DNA from: Aspidiotus rigidus
Taxonomy: Eukaryota; Arthropoda; Insecta; Hemiptera; Diaspididae
Length of the DNA stretch: 64,000 nt
Assembly: GCA_035079385.1 (NCBI GenBank)
Contig: JAVHKY010000025.1
Location: forward strand, 17,706,501 to 17,770,500
Reading direction: 5' to 3'
Shown: positions 43,793-54,760 of the stretch, in pieces
Position numbering within the stretch: position 1 is the stretch's first letter
Layout of the letters: each line of letters starts with the position of its first letter
Made by a program: the position numbers and the translations under genes
The notes under the pieces: model-generated
Databases searched by the model: none
Seen by the model: only the letters and a program-made list of their open reading frames with translations
What the model was told of the DNA's origin: nothing

Positions 43793-43984
43793 CCCTTCTA
43801 AGGTATTTGAAGTCTCCCTTGTATCATATCAAATGGCGTATATAGTCTAAATGATAGCCCCTTCTAGTGATTGGATATGCAATATTTCATACGTCAATTG
43901 GCGTAGTCCCTCCAATCAACCAGATATGCAACGCTTCAAACACCATAAGACTAAGAACGTCCTCTATGGTATTCGAAGTCCCCT

Positions 43985-44165
43985 TTTTAACTCCCTCATC
44001 ATATACGTGCCCCATAAAACAGGTTTCTCCCCCCCCCCCTTGTTAACTTCGTTAACGAATTCGCGAGGTTTGACAGAGAATCTGTTCTATGGGGGATTTT
44101 TTGAAAAATTTGCCGTGTGACGTAAGCTGTGCGTCGTCCAGGCAAAAAATTGGAAAAATTTCGAC
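43985..44165. repeat. MITE-like segment
   Basis: The order is GTGCCCCATAAAACAGGTTT, a C run, GTTAACTTCGTTAACGAATT, then GACAGAGAATCTGTTCTATG followed by a G run and TTTTTTGAAAAATTTGCCGTG. It resembles the ends at 27300-27480 and 12697 in altered order, so two fragmentary ends meet here. Confidence 0.45.
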
Positions 44166-44249
44166 TGTAGAGCTTATATGTATATTATGATGGGAGGGGG
44201 TCTTATGGTGTTTGAAACGTTGCATATCTAGCTTATTGAAGAGGTCAGC

Positions 44250-46735
44250 ATGTAAAACGAGCATCTCTAAGCACAACTCCCTCTCGTCCATTAGGTCGGA
44301 AGGATGATGATCGAATGAAGGGGTTCTTCTTATTTGTTTGGTTTTCCCGAAGTTTGTACCAAATTCTATAGTAATTAGAGCATGGTGAAAACATTCGAGG
44401 TCGAAAGCTAGAGGTACATTGGTATGAGTGGTTGCCTTGTCTATTGCATCTTGTTCTGCTAGGTTTATGTGTCTCAACATCCAGACAAAGGTGGAATAGA
44501 GTGAGAGAAGAGATCGTTGAATGTACTCAATTTGGGGCTAGCAGAATAGGCTTCTAGGAGAAATGGAGTGTGGAAAGAATCAGTAAGTAAGAGGTATTTT
44601 CGAGAAAGATTGGATATGCACAGGAGGGTGGCGAATTTAGGCCGAGTTTCTTATTCGAGTGGATTTAATTTATAAGCCGTTTTTCGGTCACGTTTTAGGG
44701 TGTGGTCGAGGACTAGCCACTTCGCTTCTGAGAATTTTATTGTTGGTTGGCGGTGCCAAGAGAGATTATTCTTGCGAATTTACGCTGCTGTCACAGCGAT
44801 CACCTCGAGTCTAATTAATTAAAAGGAAACATAAATGTACCGATTTAGATAAAATCGTTCATTAATAAAGTAGCTAGACAAATTGTTGAAAAATAACTCT
44901 CGAGAAGGTGTAAGACGCTATCCTCCTGATCGACACTTCGCGAATTATTCAGTGCGGGCAACTATGCGGGTACTTTCAAATCTCTTTCCACTTTTAAACT
45001 CGTCATATATCTTAATAACGCAACAAAGTGGAAATAGTTATCTCTCTTTGAAGAAAAAATGACAAATTATTCTGTCTTTTTTTTTTTTTTTATGTTCGTT
45101 CTTCTGAATCTTGTTTGAAAGAAGAAAGAAAAAAAAAACTTTCAACATCTTCATTAATAATTGACGTACCGATACCGGTACCTCCGATCGTATATACAAC
45201 ATATTTTATAAAATGAAAAAAAAACAACACTTTTTTCTCTTCATAATTACACGTGTTTTCGTACGTCATCTATTTCAGAGAAAATAAGAGCGAAGAAACA
45301 AGGGAAACATCGGGCTACCTAATTGATTTAATATAAAAAACATATTTTTAAAATGAAAATGTGAAAATTTGATTTGATGTACGTAAGAGTACGAAGAAAG
45401 AATAGATGTTTGAATTTATTAAAATAAAAAATATAGGCAGAAGGGGAGGGGAATAAGAAAGAAGGTCGTTTGGAGAGGCGAAGTTGAAACGAAGGAAGAG
45501 TTTGGATCTCGGAGACAACTAATACGGCTATAGCCGGGAAGATAACAGTATTCTGATAAAAATGAATGATTTATATCATTAAACGGTGACAACAGCAACA
45601 GGACACATTATTATACCTTTACCTACCTGCCTGTATTTGTTTTTTTTTCTCTTCTTCTTCTTCTTCTTCTTTCTATTATTTCTTCTTCTTTTGGCTTACA
45701 TACCTTGTTAACACAGTACGGCAGGGTGAAATAAAACAATGCGGCTGTAGATACGGCAACCAGCATAATATTTCAACCATTAAACTGGAATTCTAAATGT
45801 GGTACTTGGTGAAGGTATAAAGGTTTGATATAAATATATATGTATGTGTTTAGTACCTTCAGTGTACGGTATATTCTTCCTATATCTATGCATGCATTGT
45901 CTCCGGGTAAAAGTGGACGCATTTATCTTTATAAATATAAACGACGAATTTAAAGAATTAAGTTTGGACGCAGACGAACGCAATTGAAAATTTTCGTTGG
46001 AGAACGACGAACCGAGAGTCGGGAAGAATCAGAATTTATTTTGCATATCTCGTGTATGTGGTTCTGAAGTTGTTGCAAAATAAACAAGGAAGAATGAGAG
46101 GGGAAAACGATATCATATTACTGGACTTGAGATGTTTTGCCAAATTATTGTTTATCGCATGAAAATCGGAATCTCGTGTGTTTGAAAAGTTGTACTCTCT
46201 TCAGATCATTTCATCAATTTACATCACTGTAAATTAAAAGAGGGAGCTAGTTCGATTTATTTTCCTCTTTTTTTTTGTTCCAAGTTTCAAGCTCTGGACA
46301 TCAATTGAGAAACTTGAGAAAGTTTTTCTTAAATACAACATGTTAAAAAACGTAATATATTGGAGGATTGTGGGGAATCGGCGACAACAACAATGATACT
46401 AATACTTATTTTACGTACTCCAATATTCTTCCTAACGAGTATCTTTTTGAAAGGCTCATTTTTGGAGACATAAGTCAAGACAGAAATGTGTACAATTTGC
46501 ACACCCCGAACACAATTTGCGATTTTTAGCATGGAACCTATTTTGTGGGCGAGGGGGGGGGGAAGGATTATTTGAAAAAATAATTCACTTAGAATTTTAT
46601 TTGTAATAGAATAACTAGATTTTTTTTTTTAATTAATTATTTTAATTTTTTTAAATGGATAATTTTTAATACTTTAATACTATTCCTTGTATATTTATTA
46701 TTCGGTTCGGGTGCCGTCAGAGACAAAACGTGAGA
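44250..46735. other. Unique sequence, no gene recognised
   Basis: AT-rich with poly-A/T runs, a (CTT)n-like run at about 45651-45693 and a G run at 46550-46562. Frames up to 142 codons (44052-44480, minus) overlap repeat remnants at one end and show no domain. Nothing is supported. Confidence 0.4.
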
Positions 46736-46762
46736 CTTGGAAAAATTTCGACCTCGAAGCTA

Positions 46763-46977
46763 TAGGGCTCTTCGCCTGTATCATATTGCATACTCGTTTG
46801 GTTGCCTGATTCTTATTGTAATGGTACTTGCTTTACATTGGTCTTATGGCAGGGGAATTAAATATTGGATAATAGCATACCCATTCTCCTGCTTCAAGAC
46901 TAATGTAAACGAAGTACCATTACGATAAAAATCAGGCAAACAAGAGTGTGCAATATGATATAGAGGAAGAGCCCTAT
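46763..46977. mobile_element. ~215-bp snap-back MITE with TA flanks
   Basis: TAGGGCTCTTCGCCTGTATC ATATTGCA..CTCGTTTG at the left is mirrored by the complement ending GGAAGAGCCCTA at the right. The arms pair for ~100 bases through GGTTGCCTGATTCTTATTG and GTAATGGTACTTGCTTTACA to a loop near 46870. It sits in the middle of a GAAGCTATATAATT..GATAAGAGG module whose intact form recurs elsewhere (for example 47020), so the target was a TATA and TA is duplicated at both ends, as for Tc1/mariner-type MITEs. Confidence 0.8.
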
Positions 46978-47269
46978 ATAATTTCGATAAGAGGGGGACT
47001 TGAAAGAATTTCGTTTCAAGCTATATAATTATGATGGGAGAAGAACTGTTGACTTTCGAGCTTAACTCCAAAGGTAGTGTGCCATAAAGTTTAATTTTTA
47101 GTTAGAAAAAGTATAAACAAAGAAACCCCTGTTTGCTTTGGGCAATCCCGAGTAGCTAACGAAGTAGGCTGCAGGTTTTCGAAATGGAATTCTCAAGTTT
47201 GGAGTTTTCCAAGACCATAATTAATCGATTGTTTAATAAAAATCGATCAGTGAAATCATCCAAAATGGC

Positions 47270-47870
47270 GTCCCTCAGTAAGAGTTTTGGAGAGTTCCTC
47301 CCTTCCTAATCGCCACAAACGATCTAACGAAGCGTGTCTTCTTTCCCCCCTCTTGTACGATTACAGTATCTTTCTCGCTTCTATAAACCCCAAAGAACTG
47401 CTGGCCTTCTCCAACTCGCCCTCGATGAGATCTCCTCCTGGGCCTTGGGTGGTAGTTTTCATTTTTCTAGCAAAAAAAACTCTAATTATATTCCATAAAA
47501 GGCTTTTACGTCTTCCCTCTCTCATCCCTCCTCCAGAGCTTCCAGGTCAGCCTGCAATCTTCTACCTTATTCCTTGGTCTTACCTTCAATTCCTACTACT
47601 CCTGGACCGTACACATCAAAGCTTTGAAAGCCAAATGCCTAAATTTTCTGAATGTCCTCGAATATCTATCCCACTCTTGCATTGGTTTCAGTCGCAAGCT
47701 CCTTCAGCTGCACAATTTTCAAATCCGCCCTCGAGTGGACTACAGGTCTTCAATCTACAAACAGACTAATAAAATCACACATTTGCTGCTCTGTGCACCA
47801 GCCCTAATCTCAGCCTATGCGCGATTCCGATCATTATCTCCTACACTAGCAAGAAAGTACGTCGGGCCCA
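47270..47870 (+). pseudogene. LINE RT fragment, left arm
   Basis: Frames read VWRVPPSLIATNDLTKRV-like residues (around 47285-47340, frameshifted), then SINPKELLAFSNSPSMRSPP, and later KAKCLNFLNVLEYLSHSCIG with FSRKLLQLHNFQIRPRVDYR. The same order occurs in the LINE at 38.4-39.2 kb (VWSVPLFLIAINDI; KAKCLNATNIIKYLSHTRIG), so it is a related but distinct family. Several indels break it. A mirror copy lies at 54170-54760. Confidence 0.7.
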
Positions 47871-47874
47871 CCGG

Positions 47875-48315
47875 GGAAAAACACGGTTCGTTAGCTGCGG
47901 TTCATCGCGGACAAATATGAACCTTCTCCCACTACATTGGGATCTGTTCCGGCGTTTCCTTCTGTGACCAACTTACTTTCCAAGTCATTAACCATTGAAA
48001 TATGTACGTTATTGAGGAAAATGATAAGGTGGCTGAAATTAAGATGAAGTTTTTGAGGTAACGTAGTTGAAAAAAATAACATAATTTCTAAAAAAAAATC
48101 ATGCTCAATATTGTACTCAGGGTCAGGTTCGAAATTTTCACAAGTCTTTCACCATTGAAATCATCATTTTTTCGAGTAGAAGGAGAGTACGCTTGAACTC
48201 AGGAAGAAACACGAGAACGTATCCATATCTACCTCCTTAAATTAGCCCGAGAAGGATCATTTTCTTTCGCAATGACTCGCGGCTAATGAATCGCGTTTTT
48301 CCCTGGTCGACCATT
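47875..48315. mobile_element. ~440-bp element with ~45-bp inverted ends inside the LINE fragment
   Basis: GGGGAAAAACACGGTTCGTT AGCTGCGG..TCATCGCGG at the left is mirrored by CGCAATGACTCGCGGCTAAT GAATCGCGTTTTTCCCTGG at the right. It separates LINE RT-thumb sequence from the connector and RNase H sequence, so it inserted into the LINE. The same insertion is present in the right arm (about 53710-54165), meaning it predates the inverted duplication. No coding sequence is recognisable inside. Confidence 0.65.
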
Positions 48316-48329
48316 GTATTTGCGTCAAC

Positions 48330-48660
48330 TCTTTTGCGTCCACGACTCAGTTTCTCCAATTCTATATCTTTCTTCCCTGTCACAAATCTCAAAACCCACT
48401 ATCTTATGTAGACAATTCTTCCCATCTTCTCATTCCCCTCTCCCTGGACATCCACGATACCTCATATTTGGCTTCGACCTGGCTACTTCATTTATTTAAG
48501 ACACTTTGAAGCCAATGAATGGTAATGATTTTTTCTTACACATCCTGCACTTCACAGATGGATCCAAATCTCGTTCCAAAACTGGTTACGCAAAAATATT
48601 CGGCTTTAATCCCTATAGAAGAGGGCCATACGAGGCTTCAAAACATTTCGATGGACAGTT
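48330..48660 (+). pseudogene. LINE connector and RNase H start, left arm
   Basis: After the inserted element, reading gives a Pro/Ser/Phe-rich connector and then LHFTDGSKSRSKTGYAKIFG (48540-48600), the first RNase H motif with its catalytic Asp, as in CFTDGSKSQSKTAYAF at 38.07 kb. Similarity ends by 48660. The mirror copy is at 53385-53500, where the same motif is read on the minus strand with indels. Confidence 0.65.
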
Positions 48661-49104
48661 AAAGGGAAGGATAGCTAATCTGTGAGAGGGTTTAGGACCT
48701 TGAACGAAAAGCAGGGGAAAAAAATAACTGATTTATTTTATAAATATCGAAAAATGTCAATTCTCAAGTTATATAGAGGAAGGTGACTCAAAAACTGAAG
48801 AAAATGTTAGTTGGCTTTTTTCAAGAATTTGAAGACTTTTCTAGTCGAGGGAGGAACTTGAGAAGATCTCGACTCAAAATGAAGTGCAGTGATTGCAGCC
48901 TATTTTCGACTTGTTTTTGAATGTTGATGCTCAGTTTAAGGAAATTTTGAGCTATTCTCCTGACGATTTTGGCATGTTCCATGTCTTTTCTCTTGCCGGA
49001 CCCCGATTTTGAAACTCGCGAGTACACCACCACCCCCCTCCCCCCCGTCAAGAGAAATCTCTACCCCGTGGGTGATTCTGAAATTGGCGAGTACACCCCG
49101 CGTA

Positions 49105-49305
49105 ATGATAATAATTAAATAATTAAATAAATAAATAATTAAATAATTAATATAATTAATAATTAAATAGTTAAATGAATAAATAATTAAATAATTAATA
49201 TAATTAAATAAATAATTAAATAATTAATTAATTAATTAATTAATTAATAATTAAATAATTAAATAAATAAATAATTAAATAATTATTATAATTAATAATT
49301 AGAAA
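49105..49305. repeat. (AATTAAAT)n-like microsatellite
   Basis: About 200 bp composed of AATAATTAAAT, AAATAAAT and TTAATTAATTAATT words. A shorter related run separates the two copies of the duplicated block at 49558-49618. Confidence 0.9.
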
Positions 49306-49324
49306 ATTTTCTAAGTCCCTCTTC

Positions 49325-49820
49325 CTATCATATATGGCTGGATAGTCGAAATTTTTCCAATTCCCCTAGACTTGAATTGTCTCATACCATTCCAATACAA
49401 CAGCGAGATCGCACGTTCGCCCCACGAAAGTTGATACCTCAAAATATAGAACACCCACAATTACCTCAAAATATTTCTCATACAAGACTTATACGAAGCC
49501 AAGATAGGTAAAGGGGTAAACGAATAATATCTCACGAACACTTGACCTAGTAGAAGAATTAATAATAAATAAATAAATAATCTTAAATAATAAAATAATT
49601 AAATAACTAAATAAATAAAGGCTGGATAGTCGAAATTTTTCCAAGTCCCTTAGACTTGAATTGTCTCATACCATTCCAATACAACAGCGAGACAGGGGGC
49701 GAACGAGCGGAGCGAGTTCGCGCTACCTCATATTTCTCATAGAAGATTTATACGACGCCAAGATAGGTAAAGGGGTAAACGAATAATATCTCACGAACAC
49801 TTGACCTAGTAGAAGCCTAG
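49325..49820 (+). repeat. Tandem duplication of a ~215-bp block
   Basis: GGCTGGATAGTCGAAATTTT, TAGACTTGAATTGTCTCATA, CCATTCCAATACAACAGCGA and GATAGGTAAAGGGGTAAACG through TTGACCTAGTAGAAG occur at 49335-49555 and 49620-49818 in the same orientation, separated by an AT-rich spacer. The copies differ by a ~30-bp replaced segment (near 49410 against 49695). Confidence 0.8.
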
Positions 49821-49989
49821 ACTGAAATATTTCAAGATGACTGATAAAATATAAAAGACATGGAACATGATTTTCATTTATTTGGCTATACCAGAAAATT
49901 TTTGAGAGTAAAATTCAATCCGAAGCCATCTTCTTTTATACGTTGGCTCATCGAACACCGAGTGGAGCGCTCATTTCGTTATCTTATTT

Positions 49990-50325
49990 GGGAAAATTGT
50001 GACCTTCTTTGGGCCGTACATCCATTTTCAGGATTTGTAAGGTGATTTGGGTGATTTTTTTGGACTCAGCACAAAATTTTACTTCAGAATTCTCGAAGAT
50101 CGCACAATTTTTTTATTTGGGTGATTTTTTCGGGGCACATTTTGGTCCATAACTCGGCTCAGAGAAGACGTAGAAACTTCATTTTTGGCGCAAATTGAAG
50201 ATAAAATTGAGTTGCGAAATTCGTAGATTTGAAGTATACATCTAACGTTTCGCGTTTTTGCGCTACGACAGATTTAACGCAAACTTCCAGTCAACTGGTA
50301 ACATCTTTTGGCCTCACCCTGTATA
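49990..50325 (-). mobile_element. Terminal part of the CAGGGTGG foldback family
   Basis: TTTTGGTCCATAACTCGGCT, GAAGATAAAATTGAGTTGCG, AAGTATACATCTAACGTTTC, GCGTTTTTGCGCTA and GGTAACATCTTTTGGCC end in TCACCCTG followed by TATA, matching the right terminus at 18846. One ~140-bp inner unit precedes it (TTGTGACCTTCTTTGGGCCG at 49996). No left terminus is found nearby, so this is a half element lying exactly at the inner edge of the left arm. Confidence 0.65.
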
Positions 50326-50329
50326 GCAA

Positions 50330-52400
50330 AATCAGTGAACAACAATAAGAATTACGAAAATCGTGAGTATTCGCCATTGAACAAACGATTTTACGACAAC
50401 GCTCTGTAGCATTATTACCATTTTTATAACGTAATTTTGCATGATCGCGAAACAGGGATGAGGACAGAAATACTCATCGAGTTCGGCTATAAAATACCAT
50501 TTCCATGAATGAAACGATCGCATCCGAGCAAATGTGCTCGAGAGGTCAAGAGTATAGAAAAACGTTTATTATTTGATCTTTTAATGCGCGGTCTTCCGCA
50601 AAGAAATAACGTCGTGATCGAATGGTATAACAGAGTTGTTTTTAACCCTCGGTCACATCGAGCGCCGACGAGAACCGAGAGAGTCGTATAATTTTTCGTT
50701 TAATTCGTCGAACGTAATTACTCGCTGGAGCGTGATTTAAATGAGGCAAAACGACTTCAATTTTTTTTTTTTTCTTTGCTTCCTTTACAAGGCCGTCATC
50801 GTCGTCCGACTTTCACCCAAGTTCACGCTAAAACTACGATTAAATATGTATCAAAAGTTGGTCTTCACGAGGGTCGGTTATGTACGAAATTGGGAAACAG
50901 TAATATAACGAAACGCGTGTCTCGTCTCGCGGCGTAAGAACGGACCACGCACGCACAACGGTTCATCGGTCTGGAAAATTATATTACCCCCAACAACACC
51001 TGCTATGTTTATCATTATGCTAAAGGCCTATATACACGTTATATGTAGTCAAGTTTCCCTTTTCGAAGGCACCCCTGCACGCCTCTTCGTACTGGCGAAT
51101 TTCTTCGCCCATTATCCTGTGCACGTTAACGAGGTATAAAAAGAACCATAAAATTTGTAATTAATCGGATAGACCGCGGCAACAATTGACAACCGATGCA
51201 CATTCAAAATTTTCTTCATGATTGCGCATTCTCTATTGCCATCTACGCAACTTTTTTTCCCATTTTTCATCAAAAAAGAGTTCTGTAGATGCCTCGCAAA
51301 AACTTGTCTAGTAATTCGAACAGATAGCGAGGAGCATCAGCGACCGCGTTTCACTCTGTTTCCATTTTACATTCTTTTTTTTTTTTTTTTTTAATGAAAA
51401 ACGAGAACTGTATATTTGTACATTTAATAAGAAGAGGGGGCAGGGTTTTGTTTCTTCTTTCCTTACCTCATCATAAATAACATACTGAGCGGAATGCTGA
51501 CATCAAAGATGCTGAATAAAGTACCGTTCATTCGAGTACGGAATTAATAAGTTGGGTACATGTACATATCCTATTGGTACTTTCAACATCAGCTATCGTA
51601 TATATACGTCTACGTGTGCAATTCTTCCACTCGACCAGACTAAGTTATATACCGCAACAAAGTTGAATTCCATCGCATGAGAAATCGAATAGATGGAAAT
51701 GAGGAAATGCACTAGCCTGTACCTACATCATTTCCCAAACGGTACGAAACCAGAATGATGCACCTTGAGACGATTCGCAAATTCTTTAAATGACTGTCGG
51801 TGCACCGAAACGGTCGAGAAATCTGAATACGTGTAGAAGTGTCTGTCCGAACAATCAAACCGACAAGAACGAAGTTCTAAAAATTCAAATATAATTGGGA
51901 CTGTATAGACGAAAGACAGCCAGACGTTTGCGTTTAATGTGTCTGTGACATTTAGGAGGTGAAAAATTGTACTCGATAACAATAAACTAAGAACGCATTA
52001 GGAGTGCAAAAGAGTGGATTTATACGAACGAAATGGACTTCATTGTTTTTCTTATACCACTCATCATTAGGGGTCTGTATTTAAAATAAGGAAATTTAGC
52101 TACCAGGTCACTACTGAAACTGGATAGATTCTTGCTTTCTTCTCGCTCTTTCCTCGTCTGCTTAACGTCACATCCGAATCTTTTTAATCTGTTATTAAAG
52201 ACAAACTTGCGATACTTGCTAAGATCAACATACTTCTTGTGTTTGCGATACTTGTTTCATTCCATCTACTAGTTCGGACAGACCGGGCTGAAGTACGGGA
52301 GTGGAGAATTTCAAATGACTACAGAACAGAAACTTGAAAAAATCTTATGCAGTATGGAAAGGAGGTCCAAAACAAAGGCTGCAAAGAAGATAGTATTATT
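50330..52400. other. Unique spacer of the inverted duplication, no gene
   Basis: Mostly single-copy AT-rich sequence with T runs at 50761-50773 and 51376-51393. Frames are below 85 codons and unrecognised. It could be host sequence caught between the two arms. Confidence 0.4.
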
Positions 52401-52408
52401 GAGACTCC

Positions 52409-52534
52409 CGAAGAAAAAGCTCCACAATACTTGAAGAAGTAAACTGGAGGGCAATTTGCAAGTTTTTTTTTTCTGCGGTTCTTGCAAATTGCCCTCCAGT
52501 TTACTTCTTCAAGTATTGTGGAGCTTTTTCTTCG
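52409..52534. repeat. Perfect 54-bp inverted repeat, 18-base loop
   Basis: 52409-52462 and 52481-52534 are exact reverse complements over 54 bases. The loop is a T10 run plus CTGCGGTT. TATTATTGAGACTC occurs just before the hairpin (52394) and again after it (52572), so it may have been created by a local event between short direct repeats. A transcript from either strand would be a long perfect double strand, unlike animal microRNA precursors, which carry bulges. Confidence 0.95.
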
Positions 52535-54169
52535 ATATGTCCGACCGTAAACTTGCGAACCGGATCAATTCTATTATTGAGACTCTCTTGAAACACGAGC
52601 AGATCTAGAGACCAATAATCAAGAAGAAAAGTCCACAACCAAACTCCCAGTTGATAATATTTCCCTTTTTCTAACATGTTTCCGGTCACTACGCGTTTCC
52701 CTGTCGACGACTTTTCCATTATATCTTCCAGTCAACCGAAGCACTTCCGATTCAAAACTCGGAATCTTAGTTTATTCTTATGAGGGCAATTTTTAACTAG
52801 AATCGGTCTACACCAAAATCAAACAAGCCAACGAATACTGAACACCCATTTCTGTATAATGCATTGTCATAAAAACTGTACCTAACAAGAGAATTCTTTT
52901 CACTTGCTTAACCTCGAAGACAGCTTCACCTACTCCTGAATCCTACTCAAGCACAGACGAAATGAGCGCTCCACCCGGTGTTCGATGAACCAACGTGTAA
53001 AAGAAGATGGCTTCGGATTAAATTTTCACAGGTACATCCAACTAAAAAATCGTAAGGAAAATAGCTCAAAATTTACTTGAACTGAGCATCAACATTCAAA
53101 AACAAGTCGAAAATAGGCTGCAACCACTGCACTTCATTTTGAGTCGAGATATTCTTAAGTTCCCTCCCTCGACTAGAAAAGTTTTCAAATTCTTGAAAAA
53201 GGCCAACTAACATTTTCTTCAGTTTTTGAGTCACCTTCCTCTATATAACTTGAGAATTGACATTTTTCGATATTCGTAAAATAAATCAGTTATTTTCTTC
53301 CTCTCCTTTTCGTTCAAGGTTCTCCTTCATCCTAAAGCCTCTCACAGATTAGCTATCTTTCCATTTAACTGTTCAGTCGAAATGTTTTGAAGCCTCGTAT
53401 GGCCCTCTTCTATAGGGATTAAAGCCGAATATTTTTGCGTAACCAGTTTTGGAACCCGATTCGGATCCATCTGTTAAGTGCAGGATGTGGAAGGAAAAAT
53501 CATTACCATTGATTGGCTTCAATGTTTCTTAAATAAATGAAGGTCGAAGCCAAATATGAGGTATCGTGGATGTCCAGGGAGAGGGGAATGAGAAGATGGG
53601 AAGAATTGTCTACATAAGATAGTGGATTTTGAGATTTGTGAGAGAGAAGAAAGATATAGAATTGGGGAAACTGAGTCGTGGACGCAAAAGAGTTTACGCA
53701 AATACAATGGTCGACCAGGGAAAAACGCGGTTCATTAGCCGCGAGTCATTGCGAAAGAAAATGATTCTTCTCGGGCTAATTTGAGGAGGGTAGATATGGA
53801 TCCGTTCCCGCGTTTCTTCGTGAGTTCGAGCGTACTCTTTTCTACTCGAAAAAATGATGATTTCAATGGTGAAAGACTTGTGCAAATTTCGAACCTGACC
53901 CTGAGTACAATATTGAGCATGATTATTTTTTTGGAATCATGTTATTTCTTTCGACTACGTTACCTCAAAAACTTCATCTTAATTGCAGCCACCTTATCAT
54001 TTTCCTCAATAGCGTACATATTTCAATTGTTAATGACTTGGAAAGTAAGTTGGTGTCAGATGGAAACGCCGGAACAGATCCATACTTACTCTTCCCAAAG
54101 TAGTGGGAGAAAGTTCATATTTTTCCGCGATGACCCGCAGCTAATGAATCGTGTTTGTTACCGGTGGGC

Positions 54170-54760
54170 CCAACGTACTTTCTTGCTAGTGTAGGAGATA
54201 ATGAACGGAATCGCGCATAGGCTGAGATTAGGGCTGGTGCACATGAGCAGCAAGGGAGTGATTTTATTAGTCTGTTTGTAGATTGAAGACCAGTAGTCTA
54301 CTCAAGGGCGGATTTGAAAATTGTGCAGCTGAAGGAGCTTGGGATTGAAACCAATGCAAGCGTGGGATAGATACTCGAGGACATTCAGAAAGTGTAGGCA
54401 TTTGGCTTTCGAAGCTTTGATGTGTACGGTCCAGGAGTAGTAGGAATCGAAGGTAAGGCCAAGGAATTAGGTAGAAGATTGCAAGCTGACCTGGAAGTTC
54501 TGGAGGAGGAGGGGTAAGAGAGGAAGGACGTAAAAGCCTTTTATGGAATATGATTAGAGTTTTTGTTTGCTAGAAAAATGAAAACTACCACCCAAGGCCC
54601 ACGAGGAGATCTCATCGAGGGCGAGTTGGAGAAGGCCAGCAGTTCTTTGGGGTTTATAGAAGCGAAGAAGACACCGAAATCGTACAAGACACGCTTCGTT
54701 AGATCGTTTGTGGCGATTAGGGAGGGAGGAACTCTCCACAACTCTTACTGAGGGACGTCA
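54170..54760 (-). pseudogene. LINE RT fragment, right arm (mirror of 47270-47870)
   Basis: Minus-strand reading gives VWRVPPSLIATNDLTKRVLY, then DFGVFFASINPKELLAFSNS and PSMRSPRGPWVV. The right-arm copy keeps an open frame of 66 codons where the left arm has an extra ~20-bp segment after the word CGTGTCTT. It is otherwise a near-identical inverted copy, including the thumb region near 54290-54420. Confidence 0.7.

Larger units (their letters stand above)
48973..49869. mobile_element. 897-bp insertion with 17-bp perfect inverted ends
   Basis: CATGTTCCATGTCTTTT at 48973-48989 is the exact complement of AAAAGACATGGAACATG at 49853-49869. The corresponding site in the right arm of the inverted duplication (about 53035-53060) lacks the whole segment, which acts as an empty site. 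ATTTT adjoins both ends and may be target duplication. The inside contains an AT microsatellite and a duplicated ~215-bp block, without a gene. It inserted after the inverted duplication formed. Confidence 0.7.

Noticed and set aside
52409..52534. MicroRNA precursor
   Set aside because: A perfect 54-bp stem with a poly-T loop is unlike animal microRNA hairpins. It is kept only as an inverted repeat.
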